Positions 1 through 8,600 of a DNA stretch of 64,000 bases are shown in pieces (position 1 is the first letter of the stretch; each line of letters opens with the position of its first letter). Origin of the DNA: Dysgonomonas sp. PF1-14 (lineage in GTDB: Bacteria > Bacteroidota > Bacteroidia > Bacteroidales > Dysgonomonadaceae); contig NZ_JARXWN010000005.1 in assembly GCF_029892965.1 (NCBI RefSeq), forward strand, positions 186,001-250,000, read 5' to 3'. The notes under the pieces are model-generated. The model was given only the letters and a program-made list of their open reading frames with translations. It ran no database searches and was not told the DNA's origin. The position numbers and the translations under genes were made by a program.

Positions 1-213
1 CAGCCACAGCTCATTTTTGTCTTTATCTACAAAATTTACCGAAATAGGGCGGCGCAGGTAAGTAGTCGGTGAATTATCAACCCTTACTTCTACAAATTGT
101 CCGGGAAACATTTCCGGTAATGGAGAATTATCTGTGGTGGAAAGTTTTAGGAGGCAATAATTACGGTTTAGCTGTTGATTTTCAGTAACAACCAAATCCA
201 GCATTTTTTTCAT
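1..213 (-). CDS. pyrK: Dihydroorotate dehydrogenase electron-transfer subunit, 5' part only
   Basis: Only the first 71 codons lie in the window; the gene runs off the left edge. The N-terminal part reads as a ferredoxin-reductase-type FAD-binding barrel, with the PGQFVEVRV stretch followed by a YLRRPISV flavin-binding motif (RRPxS). This matches PyrK of Bacteroides, which passes electrons from dihydroorotate dehydrogenase (PyrD type 1B) to NAD in pyrimidine synthesis. The ATG at 213 is preceded closely by AAGGTAA on the coding strand. The partner pyrD would be expected to the left and is not visible. Other members of the same reductase fold are possible, but the order of motifs fits PyrK best. 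Confidence 0.8.
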   Translation of the reverse strand, partial: MKKMLDLVVTENQQLNRNYCLLKLSTTDNSPLPEMFPGQFVEVRVDNSPTTYLRRPISVNFVDKDKNELWL

Positions 214-535
214 TTACCTTATTTTTTAGAGAATAAATACGCTTTGTTATTTTTCGGTTACAAAGTTAATAAAGTTTAGCCTTATAATAAAACTGAGCCG
301 GAATATTCTTTATTTGGAAAGAATTACTATCTTTATGACAGCAAATAAAGTTCAATACAGATGTTGATTGATAATATTCATAACAAAAACACACTTATCG
401 GACATCTTTTTCTCAATATTAAGGAAAGAGACCATTTCTGCCGCATCTTCTAAATTCTGTATATCTTCATAAAATAAGCATGAAGATCAATTTTACTATC
501 AATCTTTTTATAAAATCATATAATTCTTTATTACT
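214..535. other. Intergenic region between divergent pyrK and tnaA
   Basis: AT-rich, 322 bases. It must contain promoters for both flanking genes. I looked for a TnaC-like leader peptide: an ATG at 361 opens about 30 codons but has no Trp and no recognisable arrest motif, so I do not call it. No strong hairpin is seen. Confidence 0.5.
261..268 (-). promoter_or_regulatory. -7 promoter element for pyrK
   Basis: On the minus strand this reads TAACTTTG, a perfect match to the Bacteroidetes -7 consensus TAnnTTTG, about 47 bases upstream of the pyrK ATG. A clear -33 TTTG at the usual distance is not seen, so the call rests on one half of the promoter. Confidence 0.4.
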
Positions 536-1912
536 ATGGAATTACCATTTGCTGAATCTTGGAAAATCAAGATGGTTGAACCAATTCGTAAAAGCACACG
601 CAAAGAACGTGAACAATGGCTGAAAGAAGCTAAATATAATATGTTTCAGTTAAAGGCAGAACAAGTATATATAGACCTGATCACCGATTCGGGTACGGGT
701 GCTATGAGCGATCGCCAATGGGCTGCTATGATGCTGGGAGACGAGAGTTATGCCGGAGCATCTTCATATTATAAGATGAAAGATACAGTAACCCGTATTA
801 CGGGTTTCGACTATGTATTGCCTACCCATCAGGGACGGGCTGCCGAAAACGTCTTATTCTCGTGCCTGATAAAAGAAGGTGATGTAGTTCCCGGCAATTC
901 ACATTTCGATACGACTAAAGGGCATATAGAATCCCGCAAAGCGATAGCTCTGGACTGTACGATAGATGAGGCTAAGGATACACAGCTGGAAATACCATTC
1001 AAAGGGAATGTGGATATCGCCAAACTCGAAGAGGCTTTGAAAAAGTACGGTGACCGTATTCCGTTTATTATTATTACGATTACAAATAATACTTCAGGCG
1101 GACAGCCGGTATCTATGCAAAATCTGTGGGATACACGTGTATTAGCCAATAAATACGGCAAAAAGGTACTTTTCGATTCTGCCCGCTTTGCAGAGAATGC
1201 TTATTTCATCAAAACACGCGAAAAAGGCTTCGATAAGAAAACAATAAAGGAGATATGCCTCGAGATGTTTTCGTATGCCGATGCTATGACTATGAGCGCT
1301 AAGAAGGACGCTATAGTGAATATGGGCGGTTTCTTTGCCACCAACCTGAAGGACTGGTACGATATGGCTAAAGTGAAGGGAATTGCGTACGAGGGCTTTG
1401 TAACGTACGGAGGAATGAACGGACGTGATATGAATGCGCTGGCCATAGGGCTAGATGAAAATACCGAATTTGATAACCTAGAGAGCCGTATTAAGCAGGT
1501 AGAGTATCTGGGTAAGAAACTAGATGAATACGGAATACCATATCAGCGTCCTGCCGGAGGGCACGCAATATTTGTAGATGCCACAAAAGTATTGACTCAT
1601 GTACCTAAAGAGGAGTTTCCGGCACAAACACTGACTGTGGAGCTATATCTGGAAGCCGGTATACGTGGTTGTGAGATCGGATATCTGTTGGCTGACCGCG
1701 ATCCGGTTACACGAGAGAACCGTTTTGACGGGCTTGATCTGCTCCGGTTAGCTATACCTCGTCGTGTATATACCGACAATCATATGAATGTAGTGGCAGC
1801 TGCATTAAAAAATATCTACGATCGGCGTGAGAGTATCACTAAGGGATTGGAAATAACGTGGGAAGCGGAACTGTTAAGGCATTTTACAGTAGAAATGAAA
1901 AGAGCGAAATAA
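536..1912 (+). CDS. tnaA: Tryptophanase (PLP-dependent beta-eliminating lyase)
   Basis: 458 residues, normal for the tryptophanase/tyrosine phenol-lyase family. The enzyme cleaves L-tryptophan to indole, pyruvate and ammonia using pyridoxal phosphate. The PLP lysine is in SAKKD (about Lys257), with the conserved THQGRAAE and FDSARFAENAYFIK segments. Two positions separate tryptophanases from tyrosine phenol-lyases. Here the segment is FDTTKGH (Asp, where phenol-lyases have Thr) and GCEIG (where phenol-lyases have the substrate-binding Arg). Both favour tryptophanase. It stands alone, with a terminator 36 bases after the stop and no tryptophan permease next to it. Confidence 0.9.
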   Translation: MELPFAESWKIKMVEPIRKSTRKEREQWLKEAKYNMFQLKAEQVYIDLITDSGTGAMSDRQWAAMMLGDESYAGASSYYKMKDTVTRITGFDYVLPTHQGRAAENVLFSCLIKEGDVVPGNSHFDTTKGHIESRKAIALDCTIDEAKDTQLEIPFKGNVDIAKLEEALKKYGDRIPFIIITITNNTSGGQPVSMQNLWDTRVLANKYGKKVLFDSARFAENAYFIKTREKGFDKKTIKEICLEMFSYADAMTMSAKKDAIVNMGGFFATNLKDWYDMAKVKGIAYEGFVTYGGMNGRDMNALAIGLDENTEFDNLESRIKQVEYLGKKLDEYGIPYQRPAGGHAIFVDATKVLTHVPKEEFPAQTLTVELYLEAGIRGCEIGYLLADRDPVTRENRFDGLDLLRLAIPRRVYTDNHMNVVAAALKNIYDRRESITKGLEITWEAELLRHFTVEMKRAK

Positions 1913-1948
1913 TTAAAGGTTATTAGTCTTACAATTTAAGAATATTTT

Positions 1949-1981
1949 AGCCTCACCTTAATTTAGGTGGGGCTATTTTTA
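1949..1981 (+). terminator. Rho-independent terminator of tnaA
   Basis: AGCCTCACCT and AGGTGGGGCT form a 10-bp stem with one mismatch around a short AT loop, followed by a T-rich run. It serves the plus strand. Confidence 0.8.
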
Positions 1982-1999
1982 TATCTGCCAATTTACGAA

Positions 2000-2503
2000 C
2001 TATAGCGGCTTATTATCGGCATTAAAAGTCTCGAACGTATTATCGGTATAATAAATAATTATCTTACTGACTTTTCGTTCGGGTGCCTTTTGATATACAA
2101 TAGTCTGGTTCACTGTATTTTCCGGTTGTATTTGAGGCTGCTCAACTACAATTTCTTTGCGATATTCGGTTTCGGGTTTATCATTAGGCAAAGATACAGC
2201 CGTCTGAGAGAATAAATCGGGCTGATTTGCCTGATATGAATTAACAGGTGTGGTTGACGGTTGTTGACCCGATACGTTTTTATTATCATATCCGGATTTA
2301 TACATACTACCGTTTCCTGTAATCAACCAATCAGGATTGAGGTATTCCATATTAGATAAGATGCGTGTTACCACATCCAGACTGGGATTGTTGCGCCCAT
2401 TAAGTATATGCGATACTACAGCTCTGCCCAATTGCAACTTATCGGCAAATGCAGATGGCGTTAGCTGTTCATGTTCCATTATCTGTCTGATTCTATCTTT
2501 CAT
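2000..2503 (-). CDS. XRE-family helix-turn-helix regulator
   Basis: 167 residues. Residues about 1-62 form a lambda-repressor-like HTH (SAFADKLQLGRAVVSHILNG followed by NPSLDVVTRIL), with the NPDWLITGNG tail typical of Bacteroidetes XRE proteins. The rest is a Gln/Asn/Pro-rich linker and a short C-terminal strand-like segment (KIIIYYTDNTFETFNA). No peptidase or ligand domain is visible. The gene is convergent with tnaA and divergent from the C69 peptidase across a 560-base region full of repeated TACATTTG-like motifs. Autoregulation from that region is plausible (inference). Target genes are unknown. Confidence 0.8.
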   Translation of the reverse strand: MKDRIRQIMEHEQLTPSAFADKLQLGRAVVSHILNGRNNPSLDVVTRILSNMEYLNPDWLITGNGSMYKSGYDNKNVSGQQPSTTPVNSYQANQPDLFSQTAVSLPNDKPETEYRKEIVVEQPQIQPENTVNQTIVYQKAPERKVSKIIIYYTDNTFETFNADNKPL

Positions 2504-3063
2504 ATAGCATGTAAATTACAAGAAACAAATGTAAATAATATATTTTACAAATAGAACTTTTATCTATTTACATTTGGAGTCAACAAAAGTAATCACTTAG
2601 AATACATTTATAATATATACAGATGTAACTAATTCAAATAGCCTAAAAGTATAACTTTTTATTATTTCATTATATAATTAATAATAAATAGATTATATAC
2701 AATACATATAGCTATAAATAGCCAAAATAGGCCATAACACTCCCCTATTCTACCAATATCGTAATTAAAACTTCATATTATATATATAAACAATTGATAG
2801 ATAGATAATAATATATTAAATAACTATACAATCATAGTGCATACATCTGTATACTGCGCATCTGCTTACATTTGAATACTATATAGTTATATTTGTATAT
2901 AAATCGTAAATATACATTTATAAATCGAGTAGGCAGACTTTTGTTTACTCCACTTGGTTTACTTATGTATATTTCAGTAAGAAAACATTTGTATATTTAT
3001 CCACACGCTTCCATATTTCTAAATATTAGAGTATCTTTACGTTCATAACAAAAAATTTGAACT
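2504..3063. promoter_or_regulatory. Motif-dense intergenic region upstream of the XRE regulator and C69 peptidase
   Basis: 560 very AT-rich bases with no credible gene. A perfect 12-bp inverted repeat, CAAATGTAAATA (2526-2537) and TATTTACATTTG (2565-2576), lies just upstream of the regulator gene. Variants of TACATTTG/TACATTTA recur at about 2603-2610, 2867-2875, 2889-2896, 2913-2920 and 2985-2991. The sequence TATAAATCG occurs twice near 2900-2928. The TACATTTG at 2526-2533 (minus strand) also fits the -7 promoter consensus. The cluster resembles an operator array, but no binding is proven. Confidence 0.5.
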
Positions 3064-4698
3064 ATGAGAAAGATATTTTTATTTACTCTATTCTGTTTAG
3101 TCTCCCAGATTCACGTATTTGCCTGCACAAATTTTTTAGTTGGCAAAAATGCGTCTGTTGACGGGTCTACAATGATTACTTATTCTGCCGATTCTTACGC
3201 TCTATTCGGGGAACTATACCACTGGCCTGCTATGAAGTATCCGGCAGGAACTATGCTGAAAGTCTACGAATGGGATACAGGAAAATATTTAGGGGAAATT
3301 GCTCAGGCCAGCCAGACATATAATGTGGTAGGAAATATGAATGAGCATCAGGTTACTATTGGTGAAACTACATTCGGTGGACGTGAAGAACTAGCCGATC
3401 CGAAAGGTATAATGGATTATGGCAGCCTTATATATATAACATTGCAAAGAGCCAAGACAGCAAAGGACGCAATAAAGATAATGACCGACCTTGTAGCCGA
3501 GTATGGTTATTATAGCGGTGGAGAATCATTCTCTATAGGTGACCCTAACGAAGTATGGGTACTGGAAATGATAGGTAAAGGTGAAAACAATAAAGGTGCG
3601 GTATGGGTTGCAGTACGCATACCGGACGATTGTGTATCGGCTCATGCTAATCAGGCTCGTATACAGCAATTTCCGTTAAATGATCCTGCTAATTGTATAT
3701 ACTCGAAAGACGTAATTTCGTTTGCCAGAGAGAAAGGTTATTATAATGGTAAAGATGAGGATTTTAGTTTTGCACTAACGTATAATCCATTGGATTTCGG
3801 CGGACAGCGTTTCTGCGAAGCCCGCGTGTGGACGTTCTTTAACAAGTATAATAAAGATATGGCTAAATATGTAACTTATGCTCAGGGTAAAACACAAGAT
3901 CCGATGCCCTTATATATTAAGCCTGACAGAAAGATCTCACTGGCCGATATACAGGAAATGATGCGCGACCACTATGAGGGTACTGCTCTGGACTGGACAA
4001 ACGATGTAGGCGCAGGCCCTTACAAATCACCTTATCGTTGGGCTCCACTGACATGGGAATCTGATTCGGTACAGTATTGTAACGAACGCCCTGTAGCTAC
4101 TCAGCAAAGTGGCTTCGTATTCACATCGCAAATGCGTTCATGGTTGCCAAATCCTATTGGAGGTGTATTGTGGTTTGGAACAGACGATGCCGATCAGACT
4201 GTGTTTACACCGATGTATTGTTCTATAACAGAAATACCTGAATGCTATAAAGAAGGTAATGGCGATCTGTATACATTCTCGTGGACGTCGAGCTTCTGGA
4301 TTCAGAACTGGGTATCAAATATGGTATATAACCGATACGACCAAATGCACCCTGATCTGGAAAAGATACAAAAAGAACTGGAAAGCAAATTCTTTGCTAA
4401 CCAAGCCAATATAGAAAAAGAAGCACAGGAATTGTATAAGCAATCGCCGGAGAAAGCTGTTCAATATCTGACAAAATATAGTGGGGAACAAGCTCAATAT
4501 GCTTTCGACAGATGGAAAAAACTCGGAGAATTCCTGTTGATCAAATATATGGACGGTATTGTACGTAAAGAGAAAGACGGCGAATTTATCCGCAATGAAC
4601 ATGGTAAACCTTCGTCTCCGCAACGTGTAGGATATTCAAAAGAATTTTACCGGAAAGTGGTGAAAGAAACCGGAGATAAATATAAAGTATTATACTAA
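3064..4698 (+). CDS. Secreted C69-family dipeptidase (Ntn hydrolase)
   Basis: 544 residues. A signal peptide (residues 1-20) ends just before ACTNFLVGK. Cys21 becomes the N-terminal nucleophile after processing, as in peptidase family C69 and related N-terminal nucleophile hydrolases. The early DGSTMITYSADSY and the GETTFGGREEL segments are standard family signatures. It probably cleaves dipeptides in the periplasm or at the surface. The gene is monocistronic, with its own terminator right after the stop. Length is normal for the family. Confidence 0.88.
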   Translation: MRKIFLFTLFCLVSQIHVFACTNFLVGKNASVDGSTMITYSADSYALFGELYHWPAMKYPAGTMLKVYEWDTGKYLGEIAQASQTYNVVGNMNEHQVTIGETTFGGREELADPKGIMDYGSLIYITLQRAKTAKDAIKIMTDLVAEYGYYSGGESFSIGDPNEVWVLEMIGKGENNKGAVWVAVRIPDDCVSAHANQARIQQFPLNDPANCIYSKDVISFAREKGYYNGKDEDFSFALTYNPLDFGGQRFCEARVWTFFNKYNKDMAKYVTYAQGKTQDPMPLYIKPDRKISLADIQEMMRDHYEGTALDWTNDVGAGPYKSPYRWAPLTWESDSVQYCNERPVATQQSGFVFTSQMRSWLPNPIGGVLWFGTDDADQTVFTPMYCSITEIPECYKEGNGDLYTFSWTSSFWIQNWVSNMVYNRYDQMHPDLEKIQKELESKFFANQANIEKEAQELYKQSPEKAVQYLTKYSGEQAQYAFDRWKKLGEFLLIKYMDGIVRKEKDGEFIRNEHGKPSSPQRVGYSKEFYRKVVKETGDKYKVLY

Positions 4699-4712
4699 AA
4701 TTTGTATATTTG

Positions 4713-4740
4713 AACCCCTCCTGCAAAGAGGGGTTTTTTA
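4713..4740 (+). terminator. Rho-independent terminator of the C69 peptidase gene
   Basis: AACCCCTC and GAGGGGTT pair perfectly around a 7-base loop, followed by a run of six T. Confidence 0.92.
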
Positions 4741-4753
4741 TTAAATATATTGC

Positions 4754-5785
4754 ATGCCTAAAGGTTTTACATATAGCCTCATTTTTTCGATAAGCATAAT
4801 TATTCTGTTTGTCTTAACTCTGTTTCTTGGCTCTGTATCTATCCCAGCTCAGGCGATTTTTGAAATATTACAAGGAAATGAAGTTGAAAAACAAGCCTGG
4901 AGTTACATTGTACTCGAGTCACGCCTTCCACAGGCCATTACAGCACTGGTTTCGGGTGGAGCAATAGCCGTTTCGGGACTTCTGTTACAAACAGCTTTTC
5001 GCAATCCTCTGGCCGATCCGGGTATATTAGGGATAAGTGCCGGAGCAAATCTGGGTGTAGCATTTGTAATATTGCTTATAGGAAATGGAATAGGCTCGGT
5101 AGGTAGTTTAGATTTGTCTTATTCGATGAGTATCGTTTTAGGTGCTTTCATCGGTGCGTCCGTTATCTTATCTATTATTATGGGATTTGCATCCGTAATC
5201 AAAAATAGTGTAATGCTGCTTATCATCGGTATTATGGTCGGCTATCTGACATCGTCTGTTATTTCCATCCTGAAATTTTGGAGTACAAGCGAAAACGCCT
5301 ATTCTTTTATGATCTGGGGAATGGGCGACTTTTCGGGTGTATCTATCGAACAATTACCGTTCTATTGCATCATCGTGGGCATCGGGCTGTTTTTGTCAGT
5401 TCTGCTTATTAAGCCTCTGAATGCTTTATTACTTGGGGAAAGGTATGCTGCCAATCTGGGTGTAAACATAAAACTGATACGCTTTTTGTTACTACTATGT
5501 GCTGGTCTGTTGACAGCTATTACCTGTGCATTCTGTGGACCGGTGGCTTTTATCGGTCTTGCTGTACCGCATATTGCACGATTACTACTTGGCACATCTA
5601 ATCATAAATCGCTACTGCCTGTCACCATACTTATAGGTTCGGTCATGGCTTTGCTTTGTAATCTGATCAGCGTGTTGCCCGGTTCATCGGGCGTATTGCC
5701 ATTGAATGCAATAACTCCGATATTCGGCGCACCTGTAATTATATATGTGATACTGAATCAGAAGAAGATCCAGTATTTCAATTAG
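4754..5785 (+). CDS. FecCD/BtuC-type ABC transporter permease
   Basis: 343 residues, highly hydrophobic, with about nine to ten membrane spans. Family signatures include ESRLPQAITALVSGGA, LLQTAFRNPLADPGILGISAG and the late GPVAFIGLAVPHIAR coupling motif. It forms the membrane channel for import of ferric siderophore, haem or cobalamin. The matching ATPase is 281 bases downstream on the same strand. No periplasmic binding protein or TonB receptor is in the window, so the substrate cannot be assigned. Confidence 0.88.
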   Translation: MPKGFTYSLIFSISIIILFVLTLFLGSVSIPAQAIFEILQGNEVEKQAWSYIVLESRLPQAITALVSGGAIAVSGLLLQTAFRNPLADPGILGISAGANLGVAFVILLIGNGIGSVGSLDLSYSMSIVLGAFIGASVILSIIMGFASVIKNSVMLLIIGIMVGYLTSSVISILKFWSTSENAYSFMIWGMGDFSGVSIEQLPFYCIIVGIGLFLSVLLIKPLNALLLGERYAANLGVNIKLIRFLLLLCAGLLTAITCAFCGPVAFIGLAVPHIARLLLGTSNHKSLLPVTILIGSVMALLCNLISVLPGSSGVLPLNAITPIFGAPVIIYVILNQKKIQYFN

Positions 5786-5904
5786 GCTGTTATTTTTCCT
5801 GATTGTATTTATCTATAGAGAGATAAGAATTATGAGTTATAAATTATAAATGATGAATTAACTCAATTAAAAAAACAAGCAGAATCAAAACAATGCAAAA
5901 AGTG

Positions 5905-6060
5905 CAAGGTTTGTCAGGTTTTAGTTAAAATTTTAGGATACCAGTTTTTAGTGTACTAGAAGAAAGAAAATATAAAGCAAGCAAGCTAGAAACATCGTTC
6001 AGCGAAACAAAGTGTAGCTAAAACTTGTAATTTTTGTAAGGTTTTAGTTAAAATTGAATA
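5905..6060 (+). repeat. Two copies of the ATTTTAACTAAAA intergenic repeat
   Basis: TTTTAGTTAAAAT occurs at 5919-5931 (preceded by GTCAGG) and again at 6042-6054 (preceded by GTAAGG), between the permease and ATPase genes. The same 13-mer recurs six more times elsewhere in the window, always between genes. The 281-base gap holds no gene. Confidence 0.75.
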
Positions 6061-6066
6061 TATTGA

Positions 6067-7101
6067 ATGAATAAAGAGTCTGTTATATCGGCCAGAAATA
6101 TAGCGATCGGTTATGCTAAATCGAAGCACAGAGGCGAAGCTTCTCTCTATAAAGATTTATCTTTTGATCTTTACAGAGGTGAGCTTGTATGCCTTTTGGG
6201 TGTAAATGGTGCCGGTAAATCGACTCTGCTTCGTACAATCAGTAATAATCAGCCTACACTAAATGGAGAAATACTATTCGAAGGCAAGGATATAACTACA
6301 TATTCCGAAAAAGAGCTTTCACAACTCATGGGATTGGTATTGACTGATAAAACATCTGTAGGCGGACTGCTTGTCAGAGAATTAGTAGAACTCGGTCGTT
6401 ATCCGTACACAGGATTTTTCGGACAATTAACCAAGCAGGATAAAGCAGTAGTACAAAAGGCAATAGATGATGTCGGTATTTCGCATAAGGCTAATACTTA
6501 TGTATCTGAACTATCGGATGGTGAACGGCAGAAAGCGATGATAGCCAAAGCTTTGGCACAGGAATGTCCGGTCGTTTTACTGGATGAGCCTACTGCATTT
6601 CTCGATATAGAAAGCCGTATAGAAATAATGAATCTGCTGCATGACCTTGCAGCCAATCTGGGTAAAACAATATTGCTATCGACTCACGACATTGATCTGG
6701 CCTTGCTCCTAGCCGACCGTTTGTGGTTGATTTCCAAAGGTAAAGGTTTAATAAGAGGAATTACAGAAGACATTGTATTATCGGGAACACTTGACCATTT
6801 CTTTAAAGGTGATAGCATCGTATTTGACAGATATACAGGAAATTTCCTACCTAAAAGAAGTAATACAAAAAAGGTATATCTCAAAGCTGACGGGCTTTTA
6901 TATCATTGGACAAAAAATATGCTGGAAAGAAACGGATTCTCTTTAGCAGACAGTGAGGATTCTGACATACTGTTTTCTATTTCTCCCAAAGAAGTTATTG
7001 ATGGACAAACGACTACCACACATTTTGAACTTAAAAAGCAGGATGGTTCAATAGCTTATATTGCAAGTTTTGAGGATTTGGTTGAGAAATTGAAGCATTG
7101 A
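6067..7101 (+). CDS. ABC transporter ATP-binding protein (iron/cobalamin type) with C-terminal extension
   Basis: 344 residues. The ATPase core fills roughly residues 1-255: Walker A GVNGAGKST, signature LSDGERQKAMIAKAL, Walker B VVLLDEPTAFLD and the H-loop STHDIDLA. About 90 further residues form an extra C-terminal segment, longer than standard FecE/BtuD proteins. The extension contains mixed charged and hydrophobic stretches and no motif I recognise. It pairs with the FecCD permease upstream. It is convergent with rodA, with only 15 bases between stop codons and no clear terminator. Confidence 0.88.
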   Translation: MNKESVISARNIAIGYAKSKHRGEASLYKDLSFDLYRGELVCLLGVNGAGKSTLLRTISNNQPTLNGEILFEGKDITTYSEKELSQLMGLVLTDKTSVGGLLVRELVELGRYPYTGFFGQLTKQDKAVVQKAIDDVGISHKANTYVSELSDGERQKAMIAKALAQECPVVLLDEPTAFLDIESRIEIMNLLHDLAANLGKTILLSTHDIDLALLLADRLWLISKGKGLIRGITEDIVLSGTLDHFFKGDSIVFDRYTGNFLPKRSNTKKVYLKADGLLYHWTKNMLERNGFSLADSEDSDILFSISPKEVIDGQTTTTHFELKKQDGSIAYIASFEDLVEKLKH

Positions 7102-7116
7102 AAAGCTCCTCTTATT

Positions 7117-8574
7117 TTATCTCCGTTTACGAGACATATCGATGCGCAGAAATATGAAGAGCAGGATGGTAAAACCCCATAAAGACGAGCCTCCATAGCT
7201 GAAGAACGGTAAGGGGATTCCTATAACAGGGGTTAAGCCTATAACCATACCAATATTGATTGCTACATGGAAAAAGAATATGGACGCGACGCAATATCCA
7301 TAGACTCGCCCAAAGGTACTCTTTTGACGCTCAGACAGATATATCAACCTCAGTATCAGCGTCATAAATAGAATAAGAACGACTACCGAGCCTACAAAGC
7401 CCTGCTCCTCGCCGACTGTACAGAATATGAAGTCTGTATCTTGCTCAGGCACGTATTTAAGCTTGGTCTGTGTACCATTCAGGTAGCCCTTACCGAGTAA
7501 TCCCCCCGATCCTATGGCTATCTTTGATTGATTCACATTATATCCGGCTCCCATCAGGTCGTCTTCCATGCCCAATGTGACTTTGATACGCATCTGCTGA
7601 TGTGGTTGCATTACATCGCTGAACAGGTAATCGATAGAGCCTACAAACAGTACGCTGCCTATGGCAAAGGCTGCTGCCAGAAGGTAGGTTTTAGACCAAT
7701 GCTTCTTTGCCAGATATAGCAAGTAGGCTACCAATGCACCGATAGAGACAAGAGCTAATAACCCGAAGTCTATATCCACTCCTATCAATGAGATCAGATA
7801 TGCCAATCCAAAGAATACTATAGCTCCGAGCAGAATATTACGTGCCGTCACACGGTCTTGCTTATAGCTTAGTACCAATCCTGCACAAATGAGGATAACT
7901 AGTATAACCGTTATGAACTCACCTGTGGATATCATACCTACATCGGTATCTGAATACTTGAGCCCTATTACAAAGAATACAACTGCCGATACACCCAGAA
8001 ACAGCACTATACCGGGCAGACCTTCTCTATACAGCATCAATATAAATGCAGTGTAGACTAAAGCCGAACCGGTCTCTTTTTGCAATAGTATCAGGAGCAT
8101 CGGCAATATGATCATCCCTGCTATTATCAGCAAATTTTTAGCTGTCAGTAGCTTAAAGTTATAGCTGTTGAGGAAGCGGGCTAAAGCAAGGGCAACCGCA
8201 AACTTTGCAAACTCGGCGGGTTGCAACCGTATCGTATCCGTTATTACAAGCCACGACCGCGATCCTTTTATATCAGGAGCGACAATAACCGTAAGCAGCA
8301 AGAGAAGCATAAATGCGGCATAGATATAGTATGCCAGTATATCGTAGAGATTACTATCGAGCTTGAGAATGATAAAGCCTAACACAATGGATGTTCCCAT
8401 CCACACAAGCTGCATACCTGCCCTGCCCGACAAGTCGAACATACTGGTAGCATGCTCATAGTTATAGCTGGCACCATATATACTGAACCATCCACCCAGA
8501 ATGAGCAGAATATACAGCACAATGGTAAACCAGTCGAGGCTCTTCTTTATATTATCATCTTCTCTTTGATACAT
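7117..8574 (-). CDS. rodA: Rod-shape glycosyltransferase RodA
   Basis: 485 residues with about ten to twelve membrane spans, of the SEDS family that polymerises lipid II glycan strands together with a class B PBP. Signature segments include SRSWLVITDTIRLQPAEFAK, and near the end GEEQGFVGSVVVLILF and GIPLPFFSYGGSSLW. It is longer than the E. coli protein (about 370), with an enlarged middle region, as is usual in Bacteroidetes. It is the last gene of the mre cluster, 26 bases after the PBP2 gene. Confidence 0.92.
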   Translation of the reverse strand: MYQREDDNIKKSLDWFTIVLYILLILGGWFSIYGASYNYEHATSMFDLSGRAGMQLVWMGTSIVLGFIILKLDSNLYDILAYYIYAAFMLLLLLTVIVAPDIKGSRSWLVITDTIRLQPAEFAKFAVALALARFLNSYNFKLLTAKNLLIIAGMIILPMLLILLQKETGSALVYTAFILMLYREGLPGIVLFLGVSAVVFFVIGLKYSDTDVGMISTGEFITVILVILICAGLVLSYKQDRVTARNILLGAIVFFGLAYLISLIGVDIDFGLLALVSIGALVAYLLYLAKKHWSKTYLLAAAFAIGSVLFVGSIDYLFSDVMQPHQQMRIKVTLGMEDDLMGAGYNVNQSKIAIGSGGLLGKGYLNGTQTKLKYVPEQDTDFIFCTVGEEQGFVGSVVVLILFMTLILRLIYLSERQKSTFGRVYGYCVASIFFFHVAINIGMVIGLTPVIGIPLPFFSYGGSSLWGFTILLFIFLRIDMSRKRR

Positions 8575-8600
8575 CTGTCTTTTGTCTACTGCAAACTATA

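Noticed and set aside
361..453. TnaC-like leader peptide upstream of tnaA
   Set aside because: The only short frame has no Trp and no leader-type arrest sequence.
536..1912. Tyrosine phenol-lyase instead of tryptophanase
   Set aside because: The two diagnostic positions (FDTT and GCEIG) match tryptophanase, not phenol-lyase.
2526..3000. CRISPR-like array in the motif-rich region
   Set aside because: The repeated units are 8-12 bases with irregular spacing and no constant-length spacers, and no cas genes are present.
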